From NCBI GenBank assembly GCA_947476405.1, contig CANJQG010000013.1, positions 1 to 42,163 of the forward strand: a DNA stretch of 42,163 nt, in the 5' to 3' direction. Below, one piece after another: positions 24,904 through 33,366 of this stretch. The stretch comes from Thiotrichales bacterium. GTDB lineage: Bacteria > Pseudomonadota > Gammaproteobacteria > Francisellales > CACEW01. Each line of letters starts with the position of its first letter. Within the stretch, counting starts at the first letter, position 1. The position numbers and the translations under genes were made by a program. Below the pieces are notes generated by a model that searched no databases, was not told the DNA's origin, and worked only from the letters and a program-made list of their open reading frames with translations.

Positions 24904-25757
24904 GCACCTGGATCCTCCACTTGATATTTTTCAAACAAAGTCTCCCTCATGTGCAGACTTTCAAGATTTTTTATAAAAACATTCATCCATTCTCGCAAAT
25001 TTTCAGACTTCCAAGACATTGCAACGCCAAATAAAACGGAACGTGAAGTAAGGACCCCCTGAACGGTTGTCAATGCAGCCCGGGGATGTGCATTCAACCA
25101 GTTATTCATTTGTTCAGGTGTGTCGCTCATGGCGGCAAAAACATCTCCCTTCGCCACCGCCTCCAAGGCCGCATCTTCTGTTGGAAAAGTAATAATTTCT
25201 GCGGCCGGTGCGGCTCCTTGCAATAAAGCAATATTTGCCGAATATTGTAATGCACCGATTTTTAAAGGCTGATTGGTCAGTTGTAAATGCGAGACCACGT
25301 TAACAATATTCCAACCTAAACGATTCATTTGCATCCGATTGACTAATAACGACGGATGGTACGCATAGGTTCCATCAGAAAATTTAACACGTAACGCGCG
25401 ATCGGGTGTGACACTGAGAAGCCCTCCTCCCAAATCAGCCTGGCCATTGGCCACTGCATCAATCACGCCATCATAGGTTGGAATGGAAACAATGACTAAC
25501 TTTACACCCAATGCTTGCGCAGTCAGGCGATCAAAATCCACATCAATCCCGGTCCAATTCCCTTGCGCATCCTGCATAAAAAAAGGAGGCACCCCTGCAG
25601 AAACCATCGCAACACGCAGCACTCCACTTTCCTTAATTGCTGCAATATCAGGCGGATATTGACTTTCAGTGAGCGCGGATTTTGCATTGCCAGCCTGTGC
25701 AAGAGTCACGAAAAAAAGACAAAAAATAACCATCAAAATGGGTTGCATCAGGCGCAT
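24900..25757 (-). CDS. Periplasmic amino-acid binding protein (SBP family 3)
   Basis: 285 residues. A signal peptide (MRLMQPILMVIFCLFFVTLA, then QAGNA) with likely cleavage after AQA targets it to the periplasm. The mature protein has GVLRVAMVSAGVPPFF, WTGIDVDFDRLTAQALGVKL and FPTEDAALEAVAKGDVFAAM, the pattern of family-3 polar amino-acid receptors (HisJ/GlnH class). GGAGGG precedes the ATG. Such proteins normally serve ABC importers, but here the coupled downstream gene is a secondary symporter of the DAACS type. Whether it really feeds that carrier is unknown. TrmD ends 33 bases upstream on the same strand. Confidence 0.9.
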   Translation of the reverse strand: MRLMQPILMVIFCLFFVTLAQAGNAKSALTESQYPPDIAAIKESGVLRVAMVSAGVPPFFMQDAQGNWTGIDVDFDRLTAQALGVKLVIVSIPTYDGVIDAVANGQADLGGGLLSVTPDRALRVKFSDGTYAYHPSLLVNRMQMNRLGWNIVNVVSHLQLTNQPLKIGALQYSANIALLQGAAPAAEIITFPTEDAALEAVAKGDVFAAMSDTPEQMNNWLNAHPRAALTTVQGVLTSRSVLFGVAMSWKSENLREWMNVFIKNLESLHMRETLFEKYQVEDPGA

Positions 25758-25790
25758 AAGCCCTCCGAAAATGATAAAGATAAGAGTATA

Positions 25791-26453
25791 CTATTTTTTT
25801 CCAGTAATCTGCATCTCACGCCATTCTTTAATTTTTTCATGATGCCCCGAGAGAAGCACTTCTGGAATCGCTTGCTCATGCCAGATTCTAGGCTCTGTAT
25901 AGACAGGGTAATCTGACTCGGCTTCTCCCTGAAATGATTCCTGAACAAGTGATTGAGGATCCCCTAACACACCTGGAATCAAACGAGAAACGGCATCCAA
26001 CAACATCATCGCAGGCAACTCGCCCCCTGAAACTACAAAGTCACCCAGCGAAATCGCTTCATCAACCATCCTATCCAGCAAGCGTTGATCGACCCCTTCA
26101 TAACGCCCACAAATTAAAATAAGGCTTTGATAGGCTAAAACTGTTTCTGCTTTTTTTTGATTAAAGCGTCCCCCTTGGGGCGAGAGATAAACCACCCGCG
26201 CTTCAGGCCCTAAAATCATTTTTGCGGCTTCAATCGCTTGAGATAAGGGCTCTGCCATCATCACCATGCCAGGACCGCCACCATAAGGCCGCGCATCCAC
26301 ACGCCTGCGTGCCCCCGCTGCATAATCACGCGGATTAATTAAAATCAATTCTAATAATCCATGCTTAAAGGCCCTGCCCACAACACCAAAAGAGGTCAGC
26401 GCACTAAACATTTCCGGAAAAATACTGATCACCGCACAGCGAAACTTAGACAT
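25791..26453 (-). CDS. trmD: tRNA (guanine-37-N1)-methyltransferase, short C-terminus
   Basis: 220 residues. TrmD methylates G37 next to the anticodon using S-adenosylmethionine, preventing frameshifts. VISIFPEMFSAL, DARPYGGGPGMVMMAEPL, VYLSPQGGRF, ILICGRYEGVDQR and ISLGDFVVSGGELPAMMLLD form the trefoil-knot domain with the catalytic aspartate. E. coli TrmD has 255 residues; this one stops soon after SGHHEKIKEWREMQ and lacks much of the C-terminal helical part. ATG 26453 is used; a GTG one codon earlier is possible. It overlaps bax by 8 bases. The usual neighbours rpsP, rimM and rplS are not here. Confidence 0.93.
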   Translation of the reverse strand: MSKFRCAVISIFPEMFSALTSFGVVGRAFKHGLLELILINPRDYAAGARRRVDARPYGGGPGMVMMAEPLSQAIEAAKMILGPEARVVYLSPQGGRFNQKKAETVLAYQSLILICGRYEGVDQRLLDRMVDEAISLGDFVVSGGELPAMMLLDAVSRLIPGVLGDPQSLVQESFQGEAESDYPVYTEPRIWHEQAIPEVLLSGHHEKIKEWREMQITGKK

Positions 26454-27216
26454 CACTATCTAATTCATCATACTGCATTAAATTATGGCTAATAATAATG
26501 TTGCTAATCATAATGATATATCCCTCTCCTAAAATAGAATAATTTCCGAGCTTTGAAACCAAAGAAAATCCAGCCAAAGGCTTATTCTCAGAACGCATTT
26601 TTGCCCTTAAATCACGAAACCCCTGATAAGAAGAATTTGTGTTTAAATTATAAATATAATCAGTCACAGAAGCTTGAACATTTCTAAATTTCTGTACTTC
26701 ATAGGTTTGGCCTGGAGCTCGCTTCAGCGGCACCACACCACAGCCTGCGACAAAACAGTGCTGCCCAAAAAAATTATCAGCCTGTGTTGCAAAACGGGAG
26801 GCTCCCCAAGCTGATTCATCCCCTGACTGAGCTAAAACTAAGGATGCAGGAACCTCATCAATACGCGACAATAAATCCTCAACATCTTTAGGATGAGTGA
26901 TTTTAAAATGTGGAATTTGGTAGACATATGCGGTAGTATAAAGCCAATATCGATCGGCGCCTGACACACTTCCACGATTTTGCCATTCACTAATAATGCC
27001 CATGACCCTTTCACGGGTAGCAAGCACTGCATCATTGGCATTTTGAACTTTAGGCACCATAAAGTTAATGAAAATCTGCTGACGAATTGCAAGAGGCTCG
27101 ATCGAAGCAAAATTCGGCTTAAAGGGAATAGAAGGCGAATAAAAAACGCCTCCAATGATCACCCCAATCAACAATACACAGAGCGCGACTAAGAAATATT
27201 GCTTTTTAATCATCAT
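26446..27216 (-). CDS. bax: Bax-like glucosaminidase, membrane-anchored
   Basis: 256 residues. One N-terminal membrane anchor (YFLVALCVLLIGVIIGGVFY, residues 7-26) exposes the rest to the periplasm. VPASLVLAQSGDESAWGASR holds the catalytic glutamate (E134), followed by FATQADNFFGQHCFVAGCGV and YIYNLNTNSSYQGFRDLRAK, the pattern of Bax and related GH73-type N-acetylglucosaminidases acting on peptidoglycan. It follows the PpiD-like gene by 6 bases and overlaps trmD, so the three are likely one transcript. The substrate is inferred from the family. Confidence 0.88.
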   Translation of the reverse strand: MMIKKQYFLVALCVLLIGVIIGGVFYSPSIPFKPNFASIEPLAIRQQIFINFMVPKVQNANDAVLATRERVMGIISEWQNRGSVSGADRYWLYTTAYVYQIPHFKITHPKDVEDLLSRIDEVPASLVLAQSGDESAWGASRFATQADNFFGQHCFVAGCGVVPLKRAPGQTYEVQKFRNVQASVTDYIYNLNTNSSYQGFRDLRAKMRSENKPLAGFSLVSKLGNYSILGEGYIIMISNIIISHNLMQYDELDSDV

Positions 27217-27222
27217 GATTCT

Positions 27223-28602
27223 TTAATGTTTTAAAATAGCAGGGTTAATTTTAATGCTGCCTTTTGCTTGCAATGCGAACAAAAACTGCCCCATTTCAGC
27301 TTCTGTCCAGAGCCCGCGTATTTGTTCAGCCGACACTTGATTTTTACCTTGTGGATTCGGCGTCACACTCAGCACTTGAAGAAGAATCACATTATCACTG
27401 CCGGGTATTGCTTGAATTTGCCCCACGGCCATTGAATTCATCGTAGACAAAACATAAGGCGGCAAATTTTGACTTTGAGTTTGAAGACTCAGGCCATTCA
27501 ATTTTGCCAATTGCGACAGGCTCTGACCTTGATCCGCAGCACTTCGCATTGCATCAATCGTTTGGGTCATATTTTGCGTTGCTTGTTCAATCATTAAAGT
27601 TTCGACAATCTGTTTTTTCACTGTAGAAAGCGGCAATACAGTGGGGGCCTGACTATCCGTTACACGCAAAACAATTGCCTCAGAAGGAGAAATCGGAATG
27701 ACATTACTATTATTGCCCTGCTTCATGACGGTATCACTCAAAACGGCTTGCAGGACCGCAGGTGTAGCTAAAATTCCATTGGAAAGATCGGTGTTTAGCC
27801 AAGCCGTTGTTTGCAGATTCAAATGAAACGTATTCGCTGCATTAGACAAAGAATGGGCATTTTGAAAGGTAACATTCGCCAGCTGATTTAAAGCCGCTTG
27901 ATACGAGGCTTGTGCATTCGGGCCTTTTCCAAAGAGACTTAAAGATAAGGTCAAATATTGCAATTGCACTTTATACGGCGTCATATAGGCACTTTGATGA
28001 CTCAGATAATAGGCGGACACCGCGCTATCCGCTGGCTGGACTTTAGGCATAAATTGATTCACGTTTAAAACAACATAATCAATAGTGCGATTTAAATTGG
28101 CATAGGCTGATTCTGTCATCGCTTCGGAAGGCAAGACGACTTGACTGCTGATTAAGGCATTTTGAAACTGGTTAATCATTCCCGTTTGCTTTAAGCTGCT
28201 CCGCAATTCAGCGGTAGTTTCACCTAAACTGCGTAAAGCAGCCTGGTAGCTTGCTGTTGAAAACGCGCCGTTGACTTGAAAAGCAGGTGCCTGATAAATA
28301 AGTTGATCGACCGTTTCATTACTTATTGAGAATCCTAAATTTTCCAGCCCATCCATTAATAAAGCCTGATTAATTAATGTTTGCAGACTCTGCATAATGG
28401 TTTTTTGATCGACCGCCTGATGATTCACAAGCAAAAACTGTGACAAGGGAATATCTTCACCATTCACCGTGGCAACACTATTCTGAGAAAAGCTTCCACC
28501 CAAATAATTGCCAATTCCCCAAAAAGCAAAGAGCACAATCAAGATAGGCACTAAAACCCAGGTCCACCAACCATGCGCATTATCGCGTATATTCTGTAGC
28601 AT
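27223..28602 (-). CDS. PpiD-like SurA-N periplasmic chaperone lacking the parvulin domain
   Basis: 459 residues. The start MLQNIRDNAHGWWTWVLVPI, followed by LIVLFAFWGIGNYLG, is a typical PpiD N-terminus: cytoplasmic lead plus a single membrane anchor. The SurA-N-like chaperone domain covers about 40-190 (ATVNGEDIPLSQFL ... LINQALLMDGLENLGFSIS). PpiD of E. coli has 623 residues with a parvulin domain in the middle; here no parvulin signature (such as GGDLGW / HI.V) is found and the text passes straight to the C-terminal helical part (AIPGSDNVILLQV). GGAG 8 bases upstream sets the start. The place right after hupB matches ppiD in E. coli. It likely assists exit of proteins from the SecYEG translocon without isomerase activity. 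Confidence 0.82.
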   Translation of the reverse strand: MLQNIRDNAHGWWTWVLVPILIVLFAFWGIGNYLGGSFSQNSVATVNGEDIPLSQFLLVNHQAVDQKTIMQSLQTLINQALLMDGLENLGFSISNETVDQLIYQAPAFQVNGAFSTASYQAALRSLGETTAELRSSLKQTGMINQFQNALISSQVVLPSEAMTESAYANLNRTIDYVVLNVNQFMPKVQPADSAVSAYYLSHQSAYMTPYKVQLQYLTLSLSLFGKGPNAQASYQAALNQLANVTFQNAHSLSNAANTFHLNLQTTAWLNTDLSNGILATPAVLQAVLSDTVMKQGNNSNVIPISPSEAIVLRVTDSQAPTVLPLSTVKKQIVETLMIEQATQNMTQTIDAMRSAADQGQSLSQLAKLNGLSLQTQSQNLPPYVLSTMNSMAVGQIQAIPGSDNVILLQVLSVTPNPQGKNQVSAEQIRGLWTEAEMGQFLFALQAKGSIKINPAILKH

Positions 28603-28617
28603 TTATAAAACTCCATT

Positions 28618-28651
28618 AAAAAAAAAGCGCACCCTAATGATACGCTTTTTT
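28618..28651 (-). terminator. Rho-independent terminator after hupB
   Basis: Between hupB and the PpiD-like gene, the minus strand reads AAAAAGCG, a 13-base loop, then CGCTTTTTTTTT. The stem is formed by AAAGCG/CGCTTT with a long U-run at the 3' side. It separates hupB from the next transcript; the reverse orientation would be weaker. Confidence 0.6.
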
Positions 28652-28674
28652 ACACTACTTCAAAAGAGAAACGT

Positions 28675-28947
28675 TTATTGAACGCTGTCTTTCAAAGTTT
28701 TGCCTGCACGAAAACCAGGCACTTTAGCCGCTGGAATTTGAATTTCAGCACCGGTACGAGGATTACGGCCTTTACGCGCATCACGTTTTTTAACGTGAAA
28801 GGTTCCAAAGCCCACTAAAGCTACTTCCGTTCCTTTTTTGAGTGCTTTGGTTACACTGGTGATTACGGCGTCTAATGCACGAGCTGCAGCAGCCTTTGAC
28901 ATTTCCGCTTCTTTTGCAATTGCATCGATTAATTCTGATTTATTCAC
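28675..28947 (-). CDS. hupB: DNA-binding protein HU
   Basis: 90 residues, the exact HU length. MNKSELIDAIAKEAEMSKAA, then VALVGFGTFHVKKRDARKGR and NPRTGAEIQIPAAKVPGFRA give the beta-arms whose proline bends DNA. It is a nucleoid protein working as a dimer. The start codon is GTG at 28947, with GAGAGGG about 8 bases upstream; no ATG is available in a suitable place. It has its own strong promoter and terminator. HupB follows lon in E. coli; here nadE and dciA lie between them. Confidence 0.97.
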   Translation of the reverse strand: MNKSELIDAIAKEAEMSKAAAARALDAVITSVTKALKKGTEVALVGFGTFHVKKRDARKGRNPRTGAEIQIPAAKVPGFRAGKTLKDSVQ

Positions 28948-29003
28948 GAGAATTCCCTCTCTGTTTGTTAAGGTTATAAGCCCGATTTCAAGTCGGTAAT
29001 GAC

Positions 29004-29033
29004 TTTATACCAATTGTAAAACAATCATGTCAA
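29004..29033 (-). promoter_or_regulatory. Strong sigma-70 promoter of hupB
   Basis: On the minus strand TTGACA (29028-29033) is followed after 18 bases by TATAAA (29004-29009). The leader of about 50 bases holds a small hairpin (CCGA/TCGG arms around 28982-28996) before the ribosome binding site. The near-consensus boxes fit the high expression expected for HU. Confidence 0.7.
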
Positions 29034-29085
29034 GCGTTATTCTCAGATTTTTTTATGTTTTTTTTAAACGCAGCTAAATAAAGGG

Positions 29086-29109
29086 GCGGTTTCTTTGAAA
29101 AAAACCCGC
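29086..29109 (-). terminator. Possible terminator after dciA
   Basis: The minus strand has GC(G)GGTTT, a short loop and AAACCGC, a 7-pair stem with one bulge, followed by CCCTTTATTT. It lies downstream of dciA and upstream of the hupB promoter, where the tig-clp-lon-nadE-dciA transcript would be expected to end. The U-run is poor. No gene is seen in 28948-29144. Confidence 0.35.
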
Positions 29110-29144
29110 ATTAAAATCTAATTTAAATATAATTTTTGAGTCTT

Positions 29145-29450
29145 TTAGTCCGCAACTTGTATTTTGATATCTTTCAAACCAACCCAGTTTTTTTTTTGCC
29201 GCAACATCTCAATCAGTGCACTTTTTTCATATTTCATACGCATTCGCATAGACGTCGTTTTGACAGAAAGCGTTAAAACACCCGCTCGATACAGGACAAA
29301 ATGAAGCTCAGAAGCCCACTCTCCCCCTATATCTCGCATAAATTGTGAAGCCAAATCCTGATGTACACGATATGCTTTAAAAATTTGTGCAAGGCCATTA
29401 TGGGAATGCATCATCACACCTGTGAGATGGTCTTTAGACGAAATTTTCAT
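29145..29450 (-). CDS. dciA: DciA-family (DUF721) helicase-loading protein
   Basis: 101 residues. The central stretch GGEWASELHFVLYRAGVLTL, then SVKTTSMRMRMKYEKSALIE, ending VGLKDIKIQVAD, matches the DUF721/DciA pattern (tryptophan, then 'G-x-L-x-V', then a helix and 'hydrophobic-x-x-Ile-x-Ile'). DciA is the ancestral loader of the replicative helicase DnaB in bacteria lacking DnaC. The protein is short, with few extra residues beyond the KH-like domain. It starts 4 bases after the nadE stop (GGTGAAGAT contains the ribosome binding site), so it is co-transcribed with lon and nadE. Confidence 0.78.
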   Translation of the reverse strand: MKISSKDHLTGVMMHSHNGLAQIFKAYRVHQDLASQFMRDIGGEWASELHFVLYRAGVLTLSVKTTSMRMRMKYEKSALIEMLRQKKNWVGLKDIKIQVAD

Positions 29451-29454
29451 ATCT

Positions 29455-30987
29455 TCACCCTTTCATAATCGGCATTCGCCAATCTCTTCCAAATGCACGC
29501 TTGCTTATTTTAGGCCCAATAGGACTTTGCCGACGCTTATATTCATTTCGATCAATTAAGGCAATGACTTTTTTGACTTCTATTTCATGACCTAGTTTTG
29601 CGATAATCTCTTCCGTCGATTTATTTTCCTCTTGATACTGTTGAATAATTTGATCTAGCAAAACATAATCAGGCAAGGCATCTTGATCCGTTTGATTCTC
29701 ACGTAACTCAGCAGAAGGGGCACGCATTAAAACCCGTTCTGGAATGACTGGATCGATACCATTACGATAACGAGCAAGCGCATAGACTTCCATTTTATAA
29801 ATGTCTTTCAACAAGGCAAATCCGCCTGCCATATCACCATATAAGGTCCCATAACCGACTGCCAGCTCACTTTTATTCGTGGTTGTAAGCACCATTTTTC
29901 CTGACTTATTTGACAAGGCCATTAAAATAAGGCCTCGCAAACGAGCCTGAATATTCTCTTCAGTCAGATCCCACTTCTGATGCTCAAAATGAGGAGAAAT
30001 CTCTGAGAGTGCGGTTTTAAAAAGAATCTCGATGGGAATGATTTGATTCTTCACCCCTAAACGCGCGGCCTCCTCTTGTGCATCTTCAATACTCATATCC
30101 GCTGTATAAGCAGAAGGCATCAAAATAACCTCAACCCGCTCAGGGCCTAATGCATCGACTGCAATCGCCAAGGTAAGGGCAGAATCCACACCTCCAGAGA
30201 GCCCGAGCAACACACCAGGAAAGCGATGATGGTCAACATAGCCTCTTAAGGCAAAACACAAAGCCTGATATTGCACCTCAACAGGCGAGCCTTGAAAACG
30301 CGCTCCCAGCCAAAGCGGAGCAGAATCTGGCGCTAATAAAAATGAGCCGCCATCATAAATCAATTCATCCTGAATACCCTGATGGTTTAAATAAATAAAA
30401 GGAATTTTAAGTTGATCCACCGCAAACTGTGCCCGCTCCAAACGCTCTGCTTCTTTATTCATGGAAAAGGGTGAGGCATTAATACAAATCAAGTGATCAC
30501 AGGCTAGATCTCGAAACTGCAGAATCGGTTCATTGTGCCAGCAATCTTCGCAAATTAATAAACCCAATCGCAAGCTTTTCCAGATGAGCATGCCGGATGT
30601 CGTTCCTGCTGTAAAATAGCGCTTGTCATCAAAGACACCCAAATTTGGCAACACTTGTTTATGATATTCATAAATCACTTGCCCATCAAAAAAAGCCAAC
30701 AAAGCATTGTAAATTTTTCCATCACGATAAATAGGGGCGCCCACTAAAACCAATAATGAAGGAGGCAAATTTGCTTGCAAATGGCGTAATGCCGCCTCTA
30801 TATTCAAACGAAATTCAGCTTGAAATAATAAATCTTCTGGAGGGTAACCAGAAAGCGCTAACTCTGGAAAAACCAAAATAGCGGCTTCTGATTTGGCAGA
30901 TTCATCCAGAATTTTCTGCGCATTTTGTGCAATGGCTCCGACAGGAAAATGTCCTTGACAGATCGCAATTTTGAGAGAAGAGTCCAT
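29455..30987 (-). CDS. nadE: Glutamine-dependent NAD synthetase
   Basis: 510 residues. An N-terminal carbon-nitrogen hydrolase domain (1-250) releases ammonia from glutamine: the catalytic triad appears as E42 (FPELALSGYPPEDL), K110 (YHKQVLPNLGVFDDKRYF) and C146 (LLICEDCWHNEP). The C-terminal synthetase domain has the P-loop LGLSGGVDSALTLAIA (264-269 for SGGVDS) and LTTTNKSELAVGYGTLYGDM. It completes NAD from deamido-NAD. It starts 6 bases after lon and precedes dciA. Together with nadM-Nudix at 21031 it represents NAD metabolism in the window. Confidence 0.95.
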   Translation of the reverse strand: MDSSLKIAICQGHFPVGAIAQNAQKILDESAKSEAAILVFPELALSGYPPEDLLFQAEFRLNIEAALRHLQANLPPSLLVLVGAPIYRDGKIYNALLAFFDGQVIYEYHKQVLPNLGVFDDKRYFTAGTTSGMLIWKSLRLGLLICEDCWHNEPILQFRDLACDHLICINASPFSMNKEAERLERAQFAVDQLKIPFIYLNHQGIQDELIYDGGSFLLAPDSAPLWLGARFQGSPVEVQYQALCFALRGYVDHHRFPGVLLGLSGGVDSALTLAIAVDALGPERVEVILMPSAYTADMSIEDAQEEAARLGVKNQIIPIEILFKTALSEISPHFEHQKWDLTEENIQARLRGLILMALSNKSGKMVLTTTNKSELAVGYGTLYGDMAGGFALLKDIYKMEVYALARYRNGIDPVIPERVLMRAPSAELRENQTDQDALPDYVLLDQIIQQYQEENKSTEEIIAKLGHEIEVKKVIALIDRNEYKRRQSPIGPKISKRAFGRDWRMPIMKG

Positions 30988-30993
30988 GATATC

Positions 30994-33351
30994 TTATTTT
31001 TTAGCGACAGGCAAAAGCGCTAAATCCCAAACCTGATTGATCCATTTTACAGGATGAATCTCAAGATCTGCTTTAATATTATCAGGAATTTCTTTCAAAT
31101 CTGCTGCATTTTGCTCCGGAATTAAAACAATCTTGATTCCACCCCGATGCGCGGCAAGAAGTTTTTCTTTCAAGCCACCAATGGGTAGAACCTCTCCTCG
31201 CAAGGTGATTTCCCCTGTCATTGCAATATCTTTACGCACAGCGCGTTTCGTTAAAGCTGACATTAATGCTGTACACATCGCAATCCCCGCACTGGGCCCA
31301 TCTTTTGGCGTTGCGCCCTCTGGCACATGAACATGAATATCTCGTTTTTCATAAAAGTTAGCGGGCACATCAAATTCAGCGGCATGATTTCGCACAACCG
31401 TCATCGCCGCTTGAATGGATTCCTGCATGACTTCACCCAATTTACCTGTGCTGAGGGTTTTTCCTTTTCCGGGCATGACTGCAACTTCAATTTTGAGTAA
31501 TTCACCACCAACTTGGGTCCAAGCAAGGCCGGTCACTTGCCCCACTTGATCCTCCACATCGGCTAAACCAAAGTGATAACGACGAACCCCTAAAAAGTCT
31601 TCCAGATTTTTAGCCGTAAACACGACTTTTTTGGATTCTCCCTTAGCCAGCAAAATTTGCTTAACGGCTTTTCGACACAACTTGGCAATTTCTCGTTCTA
31701 AATTCCGAACGCCCGCTTCTCGCGTATAATAACGAATCATTTCTAAAACAATTGCACGTGAAATTTTAATTTCATTGGCATTGAGGCCAGCGGCTTTAAT
31801 ATGTTTTGGCAAAAGATACTTTAGGGCGATATTTAACTTTTCATCTTCTATATAACCTGAAATATGAATGACTTCCATCCGATCCAATAAAGCCTCTGGA
31901 ATATCCATAGAATTGGCTGTCGCAATAAATAAAATATTAGAAAGATCATAATCGACTTCGAGATAATGATCGCTAAAGGCTTTGTTTTGCTCAGGATCTA
32001 AGACTTCCAACAAAGCAGAGGCTGGGTCCCCACGCGAATCCATCGCCATTTTATCGATTTCATCCAATAATAAAAGAGGATTATTGACCTTTGCCTTGGT
32101 GATCTTTTGGATAATTCGCCCCGGCATTGAACCAATATATGTACGACGATGTCCCCGAATTTCAGATTCATCACGTACGCCACCTAAGGCAATTCGAGCA
32201 AACTCACGGCCTGTCGCCCGAGCAATAGATGCACCTAATGATGTTTTTCCGACGCCTGGCGCCCCCACCAAACATAAAATCGGACCTTTTAATTTACGAC
32301 TGCGTTGCTGCACAGCAAGATATTCCAAAATACGCTCTTTAACTTTATCGAGGCCATAATGATCTTCATTCAAAATTTTTTCAGCCCGCGCCAAATGATA
32401 GCTGATTTTTGTAGCGGCGCTCCAGGGAACATTCACCAGACATTCAATATAATTTCGGGTCACGGTCGCTTCAGCGGACATCGGCCCCATTGCTTTAAGC
32501 TTACGGAGTTCTGACATGGCCTTATCATGGGCCTCTTTAGGCATTTTAGATTCAATTATTTTATGCTCTAACATGTCAATCGTGTTGACATTTTGATCAC
32601 CTAATTCACCCAGTTCTTTTTGAATAGCCTTCATCTGCTCATGCAAAAAATACTCACGTTGATTTTTTTCCATTTGCTTCTTGACGCGCGTCCGGATGCG
32701 TTTTTCAATCTGCATGATATCAATTTCCTGCTCCATAAATTCAAGCAGCAATTCAATCCGCTTTTCGATACGGTTTTCTTCCAAAATATGCTGACGCTCA
32801 TCCAGCTTCATCACCATATGCGCAGCAACGGTATCCACTAGACGGGAAGGGTTATCAATATTCGCAAGTGAATTTAACATTTCAGGTGGAATTTTTTTAT
32901 TGAACTTGACATATTGATCAAACTCCGTCACCAATGAACGAAGCAGGGCTTCTAAATCATGACCTGAAAGCTTTGAGGCATCTTTAATAAAGGCAATTTC
33001 AGCCTCATAAAAAGGGTGTTTTAAGGTATATTCTATGGATTTTGCACGATCAATGCCTTCCACTAATACTTTGACTGTTCCATCAGGCAGCTTCAAAAGT
33101 TGTAAAATCGAGACCAAAGTCCCAACTCGGTAAAGCTCTTCTTGCTTGGGATAGTCCTCCCCGGCTTCCTTTTGCGCAACCACAAAAATTTTTTGATCGC
33201 GCGCCATCGCGTCTTCCAAAGCATGGACTGATTTTTCACGACCCACAAACAGAGGAATGACCATATGGGGATAAACCACCACATCTCGCAACGGCAGAAT
33301 GGGATAACGCATTCCCTTCATTTCTTTCGATTCAGACACGGTTTTTGGCAT
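30994..33351 (-). CDS. lon: ATP-dependent protease Lon
   Basis: 785 residues. An N-terminal substrate-binding domain (MRYPILPLRDVVVYPHMVIP), an AAA+ module (Walker A GAPGVGKTSLGASIA, Walker B PLLLLDEIDKM) and a C-terminal serine protease domain with GATPKDGPSAGIAMCTAL (catalytic serine) and IGGLKEKLLAAHRGG (catalytic lysine). It degrades damaged and regulatory proteins in the cytoplasm. The start is set at ATG 33351, which has GAGGGGA 6 bases upstream; GTG 33366 and ATG 33357 in the same frame are less well placed. It follows clpX by 15 bases in the tig-clpP-clpX-lon order conserved in gammaproteobacteria. Confidence 0.97.
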   Translation of the reverse strand: MPKTVSESKEMKGMRYPILPLRDVVVYPHMVIPLFVGREKSVHALEDAMARDQKIFVVAQKEAGEDYPKQEELYRVGTLVSILQLLKLPDGTVKVLVEGIDRAKSIEYTLKHPFYEAEIAFIKDASKLSGHDLEALLRSLVTEFDQYVKFNKKIPPEMLNSLANIDNPSRLVDTVAAHMVMKLDERQHILEENRIEKRIELLLEFMEQEIDIMQIEKRIRTRVKKQMEKNQREYFLHEQMKAIQKELGELGDQNVNTIDMLEHKIIESKMPKEAHDKAMSELRKLKAMGPMSAEATVTRNYIECLVNVPWSAATKISYHLARAEKILNEDHYGLDKVKERILEYLAVQQRSRKLKGPILCLVGAPGVGKTSLGASIARATGREFARIALGGVRDESEIRGHRRTYIGSMPGRIIQKITKAKVNNPLLLLDEIDKMAMDSRGDPASALLEVLDPEQNKAFSDHYLEVDYDLSNILFIATANSMDIPEALLDRMEVIHISGYIEDEKLNIALKYLLPKHIKAAGLNANEIKISRAIVLEMIRYYTREAGVRNLEREIAKLCRKAVKQILLAKGESKKVVFTAKNLEDFLGVRRYHFGLADVEDQVGQVTGLAWTQVGGELLKIEVAVMPGKGKTLSTGKLGEVMQESIQAAMTVVRNHAAEFDVPANFYEKRDIHVHVPEGATPKDGPSAGIAMCTALMSALTKRAVRKDIAMTGEITLRGEVLPIGGLKEKLLAAHRGGIKIVLIPEQNAADLKEIPDNIKADLEIHPVKWINQVWDLALLPVAKK

Positions 33352-33366
33352 CGCCATTCCCCTCAC

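Noticed and set aside
28948..29144. tRNA or small RNA gene between hupB and dciA
   Set aside because: No cloverleaf, TTCGA arm or CCA end; the region is explained by the hupB promoter and a possible terminator.
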